DNA of 64,000 nucleotides, taken from positions 113,822,004-113,886,003 of the forward strand of contig CP136064.1 of assembly GCA_032622095.1 (NCBI GenBank), written 5' to 3'. The translations under genes were made by a program, and so were the position numbers. The notes beneath the pieces were generated by a model, which was not told the origin of the DNA, did not search any database, and saw nothing but the letters and a program-made list of their open reading frames with translations. Positions 11,841 through 24,280 of this stretch are shown here, in pieces (within the stretch, counting starts at the first letter, position 1; each line of letters starts with the position of its first letter). This DNA is from Siphonodentalium dalli. Its lineage: Eukaryota > Mollusca > Scaphopoda > Gadilida > Siphonodentaliidae.

Positions 11841-13021
11841 TTGAGCCGTCTAGGTTTGGTTGTGATAAAGAGGAGGAGGTGAAAATATACCGTTCATCTG
11901 ACTGCAGAGTGCGCGCAACCTGCGAAAGTGGAAGGCTACACGTGTGGTACTGTGGTACTGATCAACGTCTGGACTTAAGAACCAATAAATGCGTCAAATG
12001 GCTCCACGTGACCTGCCCATCAGCTAGAGCATGGATTGAGAGAAAGCGCCGTAATGCACCCGGTCAGCCGCCATTGACATTCCACACAGAGCCGACAGCA
12101 ACGTCCTTTCAACCAATTGGACCCAATGACGTTCAACTCAACTCGATGAGAAAAGCTGGTTTTGCTCGAAAAACCCCACCGATTACGCCATTCAGGGCAG
12201 AGGGCAGCGAAGAACACGATGATTATTCGACTGAAAAGAAGAGTTCCTCTACAGTTGAGCACGAAGACGATCATCACAAAATTTATGAAAAAGAGAAACT
12301 GGACACGGATAAAACGATCGACATTTCTGCGGATGAGGAGTATGAGGATATCGACTTCGAAGAAACGCGAGATGAGACTGCACATAAGGAAACCAAGGAC
12401 TTCAAACATTGGGAAAAGAGGAAGGAAGTCTACCACAAGGAAATATTGCCTTTTCCTGTGCCAATGCAAGTCGCGCCTGCATTTCCACAGTTTTTAGGTG
12501 GTGGATTTCCGCAAGGATACAGGATGAGGGGACGACAAAGACGACTTAGGAGACCAAATTGGCGACCGGTCGTCCCAGGACGAAGGAATATCAGACCCAA
12601 TCCCTTTGGAGCCAGGAGGAGATTGGGTGTTCGGAACAACGTTCGAAATAATGCAAATTCTCGTGCCGTTTCTGGTGCCGAAGCACCTCAGTTCCAATTC
12701 CCACTGACGAATGTCCCTCCGCCAGCGCAAAGGCTAATGGGTAGCATATATAGACAAACGCCTAGGATGGCAAACGCACAACAGAGTTGGTTCCGCCCTC
12801 TGTCTGTTCCTACACAAGGCGACATTCCTGGTGAAACTCTCAGAAAACAGGTATCTACAACAGATGTTGAACAAGGTGATGCTCATCGAGAAAAGCCGTC
12901 AACAGATTCTGCGCCGACTGTAGCAGTTATATCTAAAGTGAAAAATGATGACGATAAGGAGAAGGACTATGTTATAATAACACCAAACGTTTCATTTCAA
13001 AGAACTCATCTGGAACCATAA
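11841..13021 (+). CDS. Gene 2: divergent CBM14-type secreted protein, terminal exon
   Basis: The exon follows a TTATTTCAG acceptor ending at 11840 and is entered in phase 1, as in genes 1 and 3. It encodes about 393 residues. Six cysteines at 11861-12016 have exactly the family spacing. However, the aromatic of the C-x-x-F segment is gone (C-RVRAT-C), and the G-F/Y-x-F-D motif is replaced by DQRLDL, so chitin binding may be lost or altered. RKRR at 12041-12052 is a probable convertase site. The mature tail has a strongly acidic segment (about 12210-12390), a PFPVP-containing segment that resembles gene 1, an Arg/Gly/Pro-rich basic block (about 12505-12665) and a Gln/Pro-rich end. Alternating acidic and basic low-complexity blocks are common in biomineral or cuticle matrix proteins; that role is inferred. 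Confidence 0.8.
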
Positions 13022-13356
13022 TTATTACACCGTGAAGAAATAGTCAATAGTGCGAACGCTTGAAATCCGGGATGTGCTCCCTGCGTTTGCAATTGAATTC
13101 GTTTATGTCTTAAAGTTCGCAGCGATTATTGGCGCAAGCGATAAATCATTGTCAATGTTGGGGTTGTGCAATCGAAGGTGAAGAATGACCCAAGACGTTT
13201 GAACTAAAGACTTTATGTACAGCTGCTGCATATGAAATATACTTTAATTATGGAGTTACGCATGTATAAAATTACGCACCATGTATAGTTATAGTGCATT
13301 TAAGTATTTCATCAAAAGCTTTACAAATCACCGTCGATTCAAGTTGCACGGTTGCT

Positions 13357-13362
13357 AATAAA
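13357..13362 (+). terminator. Probable polyadenylation signal of gene 2
   Basis: AATAAA lies 336 bases after the gene 2 stop and is followed within 20 bases by a GT-rich stretch near 13368-13385. This gives a 3' UTR of about 350 bases. Confidence 0.5.
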
Positions 13363-13389
13363 AGAACTGTATTGTTCAATGTTTTGAAT

Positions 13390-15480
13390 ATACTGCATCA
13401 GTATTTGATTAGAAGTTCTTTATATTATCCGAATATATTACCCGAAACTAGAAGACTTGTAAAGTCAACAATGGGCTCTTCAATTTTGTAAGAGACGATG
13501 ACTTAGAAGTTATTGGAACAGTAGATGTCTTTCGACACAATATAACAAAGTTTCTCCCCATCTCGTAGCAAACTAAATATATAACTCACCGTCGGCCCTA
13601 TGCATGGCATTTGCGCCCTATCGTACCATCTATGAGACAAAATTCGTGTATTTCAGTGGGCGGTAAAAAGATGGGGACAGTATTTTCATCAGTCTATGCG
13701 GCCATTTTAATGCCAAAAGTGGATCAAATAATCAAATACAAACATATTGCCAAGCTTATACAATAGACTATTATTTATTTACGACCCCCTCACATGGAAT
13801 GAGATATCAATTAACAAACAATTGTTTAATAAACAGTGCAAAATAAAAATAAAATTTAACAGAAAGCCAATACATGTACCACCAAATCCGGCCTTCTAAG
13901 GAACCATTCCACCACACCCAACAGAACACATGCAAAAACCGAACGAACCCGAGCCACGACTGAGCGCAAAACACACCTACGCGCTCCACGAACGATGCAC
14001 ACAACACGGAAAATATAATGAAAATGAGTCTATGACTCGAGTCATTAACTCATTCTCACCACAATCGCCACGCTGACCGCACCACCCACAATGCACGGGT
14101 GCACCCCGCATCCCTCCACTACCCAAACCCATCCACCCGCTGCACACACCCCAGCCGAACACAACAGGAGACAGCACCACAAATGGCCGGTCCCAATGCA
14201 CACATCGATAAGGTAGCAGTACACGATTTCACGGGTTGTGGGGGGTCTGAAAAATAGAAAAATAAGTATCTGGGGGGCATAACAGCCAGTGTTGCCTGTG
14301 TTAACTGTGTCATTACTGGTTTGAAGGTTTATTTATTTTACAAAACTGGGAAAGTTCTCAAAAAAGTGAAAAATTTGGATACGCAACAGGGTTTTCGTAT
14401 TCAGTGAAGGCCAACTCTGTGTTATTGGTTACAGGAAAATAGCCCGATTTCTCTCCCCTGAATTCTGTCATCTGGGCTCGCAAGACATTTTTTTCAAATT
14501 GATACGATAACTTTTTTTCTATTTCAAATATTTCTCAGCTCTAACATAGCTCTATCAGGTGGAAGAAGCTTATTTACTGACATTAGCTCTATCATGGTCT
14601 GTTTTTGGGTTGAAAATGGTCAATTTGAGTAAAATAAATGGGTAAAATTGAGCGTTTTTGTGTGTGCAAACCAAGGGGCATAACTCAATGACAAATTGTA
14701 CGAAGAAGCTAAAGTACAGACAAATGATTAAACCTAAAATTTCTGTCGAAATTAAAACATGCTTGATGGGCCCTATGCCAAAGATAATGGCTCAGCATTG
14801 ATTTGAAGTACAGTACCCCCTCCCAGGTTGGCAAAATTGCTGGAAATCGTGTATTGCTACCAAATTGACATTTCATTTTAAAGTCTACGAGTATAGTCGC
14901 TAGTAGGACTGGAAGTCATCAACTAGTCTCAATAACGTCATTGATAAATTGTAAGTAAAAAAAATTACGGCTAATTTTGTAACGAAAAATTATCTTGCAT
15001 AAATGAACCCGGCACATTTCATGTGTTTCCACCATGCACATTCAGTTGTTACACACAGTAATTCTGGTGCAAATAACTGTAACGCCCTATAAGGCAATGC
15101 ATCTGGATTTATAACACGTGGTTTGCAAAATAAAACGGCGTGATGTGGGCTATCTTAAGCCTCATTGAAAAAATCATGAAAATAGTTTAACCATTTCCTG
15201 CCGAATCAAGTCATTAACCGTAATGTGACATTATAAGAATGTAGTTTGTTTTTTTATTGTTGGTAGCTATGAAAACGCTTTTTATCACCGATATTAGTTA
15301 ATGTATTCAACAACGATAATACAGTGTAGTTAATATTTGCAATTATTTAATAGCAAGAACCTTTTCTCGATATTACAATCCATGCATGGATGATATCCAC
15401 GAGTCGTTGCGCTCCTGAAGAATTATACGATAGGCCTTTCGCATGAGAGCTCCATATGTAAACCATGGGGTGCTCGCGGA
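13390..15480. other. Intergenic, no gene seen; one shared hairpin
   Basis: No exon-like sequence was found. Positions 14019-14057 form a hairpin around the palindrome ATGACTCGAGTCAT, with outer arms TGAAAATGAG and CTCATTCTCA. It matches the core of the foldback element at 2.2 kb. The surrounding 13.85-14.22 kb is richer in C and A than its neighbours and has no recognisable protein. Confidence 0.45.
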
Positions 15481-16570
15481 AGACTCACTGTGTGCATATG
15501 TGTAAAACTTCAAATGAATATATTTGGAGCTTTAGAGCCATGGAAAAACTCGAATATGGTTCGTTGTTTGTGTTTAGAATCCCGAATATATATATACAAT
15601 AGGACCATTTCTCGACTGCGGAGTTGTCAATATAATGCGACGTATATAATCTATATAACGGAGCGCCACGTGTAGGCCTACATCAGTGGCTGCTTCCGTA
15701 AGCCTCCCCTGGTTTACATGTGAATGGGCAAATGTTCCTATGGGTATATCAAGGCTTTGGAGCCATGGATAAACTCATATATGGATCTTTGTGTTTAGTT
15801 TCCCGTATAGTTATAATGTAGGATCCCTTCTCGCAGAGTTGTCGCTATACGGAAACAGAATCAGTATACTGGAGCTCCATGTGACCATGCTTTTGTAAGC
15901 CGCCCCTGGTGTACTTGATTTTGGCTACATATCGAGTGTTGGGATCTATACTAAACTACCTTGGGTCGCAAAGTTATCAATATTAGGCGACATAATCTAT
16001 ATAATTGAGCTATAAATGTGCACCAGGCATGCGTGCTTCCGTGAAGCTTTTACCCAGGTGTAGACATGGGCACACATTTATGTGGGTACATCGATTCTTT
16101 GGAGACATGTATCTACTACAATATGGACCATTGATTGTGTTCAAATACATGAACTATAATGTAGGACTATTTGTCGTAGAGTTGTCGATATCAGGCAACA
16201 GAACCAATATAAGGGAGCTCCATGTGTACACAATGGGAGCCTTACGTAAGCCACACCTTGTACACATATGGACATATGTTTCTGTAACTGTTGGAGCCAT
16301 GAATAAACTCGACTTATGATCTTTAATTCAGTTCAGATTCCCGAATAGGTATATCCTAGGACCCTTTGTTGGTGAGTTATCGATATAAGGCGACATAATC
16401 TATGAAAGGGGGCTCCATATATATGAACACCATGGCAAGGTGCTTCCGTAAGCCTCCTATATACAAATTAATGTTCATATGGTTATATCGAGTATTTGGA
16501 GCCATTGATAAATTAAAATATAGACCGTTTAGTTTGTTTTATGTCCCCCAATAGCTATGCTTAAGATACT
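15480..16570 (+). repeat. Tandem array of about 200-bp degenerate units
   Basis: Five to six units share GGAGCCATGGATAAACTC, a GAGTTGTCGATAT segment, GCGACATAATCTATATAA and GCTTCCGTAAGCCTCCCC, spaced roughly 140-225 bases apart. The units differ by 15-30 percent by eye. There is no conserved reading frame. Confidence 0.7.
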
Positions 16571-16624
16571 TATATATCGACAACTCTCAGACTCCGTGAT
16601 TGATAACCCTCGATAAACACACAT

Positions 16625-16812
16625 GAACAGTTAGTCAAAATGATTAACTTACGTTAGTCAACTGTTTGTCCACATGATGACTAACTTAGCTTAGTCATAA
16701 TGACTAAGGCAGACAATTAGTCACAATGCCTAGGGTGATGTTAGTCATAACGACTTAGACATGTTTAATCAAGGTGACTAATTAGACTACAAGTCATAAT
16801 GACAAACTTTTC
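16625..16812. repeat. Cluster of TTAGTCA/TGACTAA palindromic motifs
   Basis: About eight copies of TTAGTCA-N-TGACTAA-like dyads lie within 190 bases, exemplified by TTAGTCATAATGACTAA. The motif resembles AP-1/bZIP half-sites (TGACTCA), so a binding function is conceivable, but a simple expanded repeat is as likely. The cluster sits between direct and inverted copies of the 200-bp unit. Confidence 0.55.
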
Positions 16813-16879
16813 GAAGTCTTTTGTAATATGAACATGTAATTTGGTTGAGGCATCAGGAAGCAAACCGCAGTGTACTCTT

Positions 16880-17210
16880 GGATTTCCCATATACTGGTTC
16901 TGTTGCCTTATATTGACAACCTGCGACAAAGGGTCCTATATTATATTTATATTCAGGGAGCTATCCACAAACGGTCCATAATTATGTGTGTATAGCTATG
17001 GCTCCCAAGCTCCCAATAGAAATGTTTGCACATATATACAGCAGGAAGGATCCCGGAAGCACCCATTGGTGTACATATATGAACGCTCGTATGTAGATTA
17101 TGTCGCCTTATAATAAAAGGCTTATATCGACAACTCTGCGACAAAGGGATATATGGTAAAGCTATTCGGTAAGCTTTCACAAACAACGATCCATATATAG
17201 TTCCATGAAT
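16880..17210 (-). repeat. Inverted copies of the about 200-bp unit
   Basis: TTATATTGACAACCTGCGAC, GAAGCACCCATTGGTGTACA and ATTATGTCGCCTTATA are the reverse complement of segments of the 15.5-16.6 kb array. The array and these copies therefore form a large inverted structure around the TTAGTCA cluster. Confidence 0.6.
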
Positions 17211-17339
17211 CCTCTGTTCCCTGTTTCATATTCAGCCTCCGATTCAAATATTTTAGTAGCTATAGTTCTTCTTCAGACTCCAATTCGAAACATTCGCTGG
17301 AATGGCGACAAGAATGATCAAAATTGATGCAAATTCAAC

Positions 17340-17942
17340 ATCAACAACAACAACAACAACAATAACTAGAGGTGTGACTGTCCCAATGGGACTACGGATA
17401 CCCCCCCCCCCCTTGTTTTTAAAATACTAAGATGTGTTACATGTCAGTAAACATTTAGTTAAAATAATAAAATAACAGTTCCCATTGCAGGTGTACAACC
17501 ATAACCCTAATCTTAAACCTATTGACCGAAAAATGTAGGAATAAAAGCTTGGACAAAATTATGTATGTTGCGAAAAAAAATTCTAAGTCGAAAAAGGGGA
17601 ATAACTCCACTAAAAAATGTCGGACAGACGTCATAATCGCAGGTGCACAAGTGCCCATGGTACTAAATATCTGTGCCACGTTTTTAAAAAATTGACCGAA
17701 AAATGTAGGAATAAAAGCTCGGACAAAAGCATACATTTTGCGACGTCATAATCGCCGGTGCACAGGTTCCCATGGTGGTTGATGTCTGTGCCAAGTTTCA
17801 CGACAATTGATAGAAAAAACGACTGAGAAAAACTCCGGACAAATTTGTGTCCACGGACGGACGACGGACGACGGACGACAGACGACGGACGACGGACAAG
17901 CTGACTCCAGTATACCCCCCTAACTTCGTTGCGGGGGGTATA
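17340..17942. mobile_element. Dispersed repeat with internal duplications and terminal hairpin
   Basis: The element holds a CAA microsatellite and a poly-C run at its left. Two copies of a unit containing ATTGACCGAAAAATGTAGGA and GACGTCATAATCGC follow, then a GGACGGACGAC-type minisatellite (about 17855-17900). It ends in a TATACCCCCC...GGGGGGTATA hairpin at about 17911-17942. The sequence style is typical of short repeats in marine invertebrates. The class is not assigned. Confidence 0.5.
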
Positions 17943-18189
17943 ACAACAACAATAACACTGAGGCTATCCAATTGTCCCTGCCAGTAATTGCAGTTTCATA
18001 TTCAGCCTCCGTCAATTCGAAATATAACTGGAATGGCGGCCGGAATCATAACAATTGAAGCTCGCAATTGTCACAATTTCTCCAACAACACCACTGAGGC
18101 TAACTCACCTTCAAAAACTATCACGTGTCCACCCCCCCCCCCCCCCGATATCCCAGGCCATAAATTGAGCGCAATATAGACCGGAATTC

Positions 18190-18745
18190 CGCAATCGCAC
18201 CGGTATTCCGAAGAGAGTGGGATTTTTGGTAAGAATTCCACGCCTCGACGAGTAGGAGGGTCGCTGCGGCGAGCGTTGAAGCCTGGAGCGCGAGCTCGGG
18301 TGGAGCCACCGCGGGTGCAGATCTTGGTGATATGTCTATGCTATTGGTGGTCAATTTTTGTATGAATTCGTCCATAGCCACCCTAGGGGCAGATCAATGT
18401 AAAAAAAATACCCCGCTATACCCATTATACCAAGCCAAATTGTGCGTAAGGCTGGATTCCAAACGGGCCATAAAATGTTGCTAAATTCCAGATTGTCAGA
18501 TGCCTATGAACTGGTGTCAACTTTTGGGGTGAATTCGTCCATAGCCACGCTAGCGGCAGATCACTGTCAAAAAAACCAAGGTACCCGTTATACCCGGCCA
18601 CAAATTGGGCGTAAGTAGAGTCTGGTGATCAAGCGGAACCTAAAATGTTGCCCGAATTCCCGATTGTGAGAGATCTTTGCTATCGCGGTGGGCACTTTTG
18701 GGGTGAATTCGTCCATAGCCACCATGAGGGCAATTCACTGGTATG
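18190..18745. repeat. Three tandem units of about 170 bp
   Basis: GAATTCGTCCATAGCCAC starts at 18364, 18531 and 18705 (periods 167 and 174). Each is followed by a GGCAGATCACTG-like segment and preceded by a TAAAATGTTGC...AATTCC segment in the later units. A poly-C run lies just left at 18130-18146. Confidence 0.65.
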
Positions 18746-18836
18746 ATTAAAATATTATTAGGTATAAGCGGTTCACATATTTATTGGTTAGAGTCCAACT
18801 GACTGTTGAGTAAATTCCTATCAGTCAGTCAACGTG

Positions 18837-20221
18837 GGGTAGGGTTCTCTATTCCGAAGGTTCATTATTCCGAAGGTTCGCTATTCCGAAGGTTCGCTAT
18901 TCCGACGTTTTCTATTCTGGGCGTATACTTAACCAGAAATGAATCAAAATTTGCACCCCCCCCCCCCCCCACAAAAACCACACGAGGAATGAAAAATACT
19001 TTCGCTAGTATTCACATATAGTACAATTATACACCCCATTATAATTCCCAAATTGTCCCAGATGTCGGTTATTAATAGCAAGAAGACAGTATCAGTTTAT
19101 CGTTTATTATGGAAATTTGAAAACACGATGACTGCGTGACTGAAATAAACTACATGTAAGAGATACAGTCTGTCCGAACTGGCAATCTGTACTTGAAAGA
19201 AACATCAACATTAAAGGCCCAGGCCTTTCATCCCCCAAATCACATAATCTATAATATAAGTCATATTACACACCATTTTAAATAGGAAGCTCTCATTGTA
19301 TTATCAACTTATCCGGTGTAATAAACTGTAAACATGTTGTTTTTTGTGAGTTACCGACGAGTTTTTGTGCTTAAGTTGCATCTGTTTTTTTTGCTCAAAG
19401 TGTATCATTTTCAATGGAGGGGAATAACTATATTTTAAAGATAGAGTTATTCCCCTTTCATTGAAAAAACATTTTTAGTTTGAATTCTGTTGCGTTCTGG
19501 GAGCCATGACGGGGGAATCTTGGGAATGATTTCAGCTGTTTTATTTCTCATTGGGCATCTTCCGAGACACAGACGTTTCAAATTGTGATGAATTACAGTA
19601 TTTTAATCATATGGTATGGCATAGATTGTTATTAAAACCGTATATCAAGGCACTATTAAAAATAATAGGTGAATCGGAAATTAAGTGAGCATTAAAGTCA
19701 ATACAAAGTCACAATTGCAGTTACGTTCATCTCATATCCGTCTATTAGCGATATTCTGCTATGCAGTATGTTATGGCGCTCCAGTATTCATTGGGCGTTA
19801 TAGCCGCACTGTTATAATCCGCCTTTAGCTGGCGTATTCTTATTATTGAGACATAACGTCATACGCAATGACATTAAATCGTATGGAAACATAGCAATTG
19901 TGTGGTCTGCTTGATGTGAATATGTATTGAGGAATAACGTGATACGTGATGACATTAAATCGCAAGGAAACCCGCGAAAACAAACAAAATCACATTTAAT
20001 GTTTTATTGTTTTATGTTATTTCTTTCATAAAAGGAGTTTTCGTGATAAAGAACCCTCTCAATACTTTAGATTATATAATTAACCTGTAAAATAACAAAA
20101 ACCTTCGGAATAGCGAACCTTCGGAATAGTGAACCTTCGGAATAGCGAACCTTCGGAATAGTGAACCTTCGGAATAGTGAACCTTCGGAATAGCGAACCT
20201 TCGGAATAGAGACATGTTCCC
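18837..20221. mobile_element. 1.4-kb element bounded by inverted 16-bp tandem arrays
   Basis: The left end carries about 3.5 copies of CTATTCCGAAGGTTCG (18846-18907). The right end carries about seven copies of its reverse complement (20100-20212). The 9-bp sequence GTCAACGTG occurs immediately outside both ends (18828-18836 and 20222-20230) and fits a target-site duplication. The interior (18908-20099) has a short hairpin at 19407-19468 and no protein domain. Repetitive open frames over the right array are artefacts of the 16-bp period. Confidence 0.7.
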
Positions 20222-20789
20222 GTCAACGTGTATGCTTGAGATATCACTTCCACATGGAGTGAACATTCACTGGTTCCGTCCAGTTTAATTGAATACCCTT
20301 CAGTTATCATTATCTGCCATGATTAACCCTTTCGATACTAAATGGATTCTCACATTCAGTTATATATGTGTACATTGGACGTATCGTATTATTCATCTGT
20401 AGGGGGGTGCTCAGCAAAAATAAGCAGACAACAGATAATAAAAGTGTATAAGGATCCTTAATTATTAGAGGGAAATGCGACCTCTGTATATGTCGTTTGT
20501 TGAACTTATTATCTGAACATTATGGCTCCTGGTGGCTCTTGGAGTGCATCAATGTGGACCAGTAATGACTCCCCTCTGGGTACAAATAATGTGGACCACT
20601 GTTGCTGCCCTGTAAATGTCATTAATGACAGACCTGACAAAATCAAGAAAATACTTTGTAGAAAATTCATTTACTTTATTCTGAACTCTTGGAACATGTT
20701 CCGTTTACATCAAGTGCGAAAACTAAAGCGGGCTGCGGTGTTGAATGAGTTAAAACAATTTAGCAAATTCTTAATGTAAACCTATTAAC

Positions 20790-21410
20790 ACACTACTCAA
20801 AATGATCGGACATTGTATCCAACAATTATTCGGATTGACATTGTATCCAACAACTTCTTGGACAGAACATAATTTCCCAGTACCAATCTTGAAAAAAAAT
20901 TGCAAGTACAGCTATTAAAAGACTCCGCAAAATGATCGGACATTGTAGCTAACAATTATCTGGACGAACATTGTATCCAGCTATACTTGGACAGAACATA
21001 ATTTCCCATTTGGATGGACACTGAATCCCACAACTTCTTGGACAGAACATAATTTCCCAGTACCAATCTTGAAACCATTTTACAAGTACAGCTATTAAAA
21101 GTCTACCCAAAATGATCGGATATTCTAGCCAGCAATTATCTGAATGGAAATTGTACCCAAGAACTACTTGGATAGTACATAATTTCCCAGTATCAATCGT
21201 GAAACAATTTCGCAAATACAGCATTAAATACTACCCGAAATGATCGGACATTGTAGCCAACAATTTTCTGAATGGACATTGTACCCAACAACTATACTTG
21301 GACATAATATATATATTCCCAGTACCAATCTTTAAAAAGTTTGGCAAGTACAGTTATGAAAGACTCACCAAAATGATCGGACAGTGTATCCAACAATTTT
21401 GAATGGTATT
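20790..21410. repeat. Five tandem units of about 130 bp
   Basis: AATGATCGGACATTGTA recurs at about 20801, 20931, 21111, 21239 and 21371. Each is followed by a TTGGACAGAACATAATTTCC segment and ACCAATCTTGAAA. The second unit is longer (180 bp) by an internal duplication. A poly-G run at about 21414-21427 follows the array. Confidence 0.7.
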
Positions 21411-21429
21411 CACAGGGGGGGGGGGGGCT

Positions 21430-22104
21430 GCTATTTGAGAAATTGCAGGATTCAATAAATGATACAGCCCCGGTCCGATAATGCTAATGTTCACGTCCGA
21501 AAAACGCCAGGAAATTTGACAAGAACAAAAATGTTGTTTGCACATAAAACGTTATTCCTCGCAGATGTCTTTCAAGCAAAACGCTTTTATGCGATTTTGT
21601 TTCTACCGATATGTTAGTTCCATGAGATGCACCCTTATTGAAACAAAACAAGCAGTTTATCAGTCATCGATTAACAATATGTTTTGGTCCAGTGCCGTAT
21701 AATTTTTCCAAAAATGTACAAAAAGAAAGAGATTTTAGTTGAAAAAAACCCATACTCAGGCCAACATATCAAGCGTTAAAGCGGCCCGTCATAACTTGTT
21801 CATCTATTTAAATGTGCGCACCCATACATATTTCAACAATGGCATGATAGCTACGGTTCATTCAAATCAATAGATACGGTTCGCATGTACCACATTTTGA
21901 TAGGCTATTGCTCAATTTTCGAAAAATCTTTTATATAATTGTGTACATTCCGACAAGTTTAAAAAAAGTTTGTGTTGTGATCTGGCTTCTTTCATTACTA
22001 AATGATTTGACATAACCAGCAACTTGTCATATTATGAGTATAGCGATGCTGATTGCGAGTGCATTATCTATTTTAACCGTTTTGAAACCATTGTATATAT
22101 TTCC
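21430..22104. other. Intergenic, no gene seen
   Basis: AT-rich sequence between the 130-bp array and the 3' end of LINE A. No structure was recognised. Confidence 0.4.
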
Positions 22105-22417
22105 TTTAGTGTAAACAATATTTTATTCTCAAGAATAGCACATATAATACATAATATAAGGACGATAACAATTTAACATTAGAGAAAATGATTTGGCAGT
22201 AAGCCAAAGGCTTATAGGTGGCCATTTCCTTAGTATATATGGTCTCAATGATGAATTGCCTGTTCCACAAGCACCCGCAACCTATCCCGTTGCCAATCGC
22301 TGCGAGTCCACCCCTCACACACAATCACACCTCTGGCATGCTTGAGTATACGAAAGCACAATATTTTTTTTTATGTAGGCTTTTGATTCACGCTTTACAG
22401 TTCATAACCATATTATG

Positions 22418-24280
22418 TCAGTTAAATCGTTTGGTATCGTCGATGAACTTTTGGACGGCAATGAATATGTCGGCATTTTTGGTATAAGATATATCTACGG
22501 ACCCATACAGTAATATTTTGACTTCCAAGTTCACATTCAGATTGGCTAAATAACGGACTCTTTCACGCTCGAATATTGGACAGTGGAGTAAGAAGTGCTC
22601 AGCAGTTTCTAATTCTCCACAGTCGCAAAATGGACTATTATTCAAATGATTGCAAAACAGGTCATATTTCAGGTTACTGCAGTTTGTTCGCAGGCGACAG
22701 TGGTAGATTTGGCTTGGTCTTCGGTACGCTATATAATAATATGACGGTATGATAATTCGATCGGTTAAAAGAAAATTCTTAAAGTCAGAGACAGATTCAC
22801 ATTCTTTCGCCTTTGGCGGAAGGTTGTTCCATAATTTTACGGTAGCTGGAAGAAATGAATTTTCGTATCTTGTCGCGTAAACTCTGGGAGTCCTGAGACC
22901 CTTTTGTCTGAAATTATAATTGGTTAGACTTCCAGATTCAGTAGGAACTAGAGTATATAAGTAAGGAGGCGTGGTTCTCCTAATCATTTTTAAAAATTGC
23001 ACAAGTTTAGTTTGTTCTCTCCTGCTAGACAGTGAGTCCCAATCGGTTTCCCGTAATAGTGATTGTTTGCTGCAGCTTCTAGTTGCTCCCGTGACTAATC
23101 TAGCAGCCTCGTATTGGATATCTTCCAGAGAGGTTGAATTTTCAACTGAGCAATTACCCCATACCGAGGAGGCATATTCCAACACTGGACGGATGTATGA
23201 CAAGTATATACGCTCAAGGGTTCTCCTGTCCAGAATGAATTTATATTTCCTCAGTACATACATTCGACTTGCGGCTCGATTTTCAATATCAGTGACATGA
23301 TCTTTCCACGTACCGTCTCTGTTAAAAGTAAGACCTAAATGTTTGTGAGTTTCGACTTCTACAATATCCTTGTCCGACATCTGAAGGGGAGGGTGGACTA
23401 TTATGTTATTTTTCCATGATACTAAAAGTGATTCTGTTTTCATGGGATTAAATTTCACTAGCCATTTTTGAGACCATTCGAAAATCAGACTAATATCGTT
23501 GTTGATTACCTCTGCGGCAATAACTGGGTCTTCAATGGATAGAAATAAAGAGGTATCATCAGCAAAAAGCCTTACATTGCACGTAACATTGTCTACAATA
23601 TCATTAATGTAAATTAAAAAAAGAAGAGGGCCGAGTATGTATCCCTGGGACACACCAGCTGAGACACAGCTCCAGCAGGAGTTCGAGTTTGAAACGATTA
23701 CTCGCTGGTGCCGATTGTCCAAATAATTTTGTAATAGGTCATATGTTGGGCCGACAATTCCCATTCTTTTCAACAATAGTAAGCCCCGATGCCACACCGT
23801 ATCAAATGCCTTGCTGATATCACAGAAAAGGCACCTAATTTCGTTGCCATTATCAAGAGAAGATATTATATAATGGTAAACGTCTGTTAACTGAAATACT
23901 GTGCTATCTTGCGGAGTGAATCCCGATTGAAGGTTTGTTAGAAGCATATTATCTCTTAAATATTCATTCATGTGAAGGTATATACACTTTTCGAAAATTT
24001 TGGACAGGCAACAGAGAAGAGAAACTGGGCGATAATTACTTGGGTCGGTGGGGTCGTCTTTTTTGTATATGGGACATACATTTGCCACTTTCCATTCAGG
24101 CGGGAAGAAAGATTTTTCAAGAAATTTCTTGAAAGCAAATTCTAGTGGACCAGCTAGGGAGGATGCACAAAGTTTCAATATTCTTGGACTAATTCCGTCA
24201 GGGCCACTGGCTTTTGCCGTTTGAACACTTTTCAGTGATTTATATATTTCTTCTCGTGTGATAACGAATGTATCTAGTCT
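22418..24280 (-). pseudogene. LINE A reverse transcriptase segment
   Basis: After the TGA at 24281-24283 the frame stays open for about 620 codons. It contains KASGPDGISP, NYRPVSLL, the motif A aspartate in [20 protein letters not shown] (motif B) and the catalytic FADD at 23555-23566. A C-terminal C-x-C-G...H-x4-C motif (CDCGELETAEHFLLHC) is typical of this LINE group. The RT itself is uninterrupted and was lost to function only through upstream lesions. QGYILGP instead of the common QGSVLGP is shared with LINE C. Confidence 0.88.

Noticed and set aside
20072-20310. Two frames with repeated RFAIPKVHYSEG-like peptides
   Set aside because: They are products of the 16-bp tandem repeat read in different frames, not a repeat protein.
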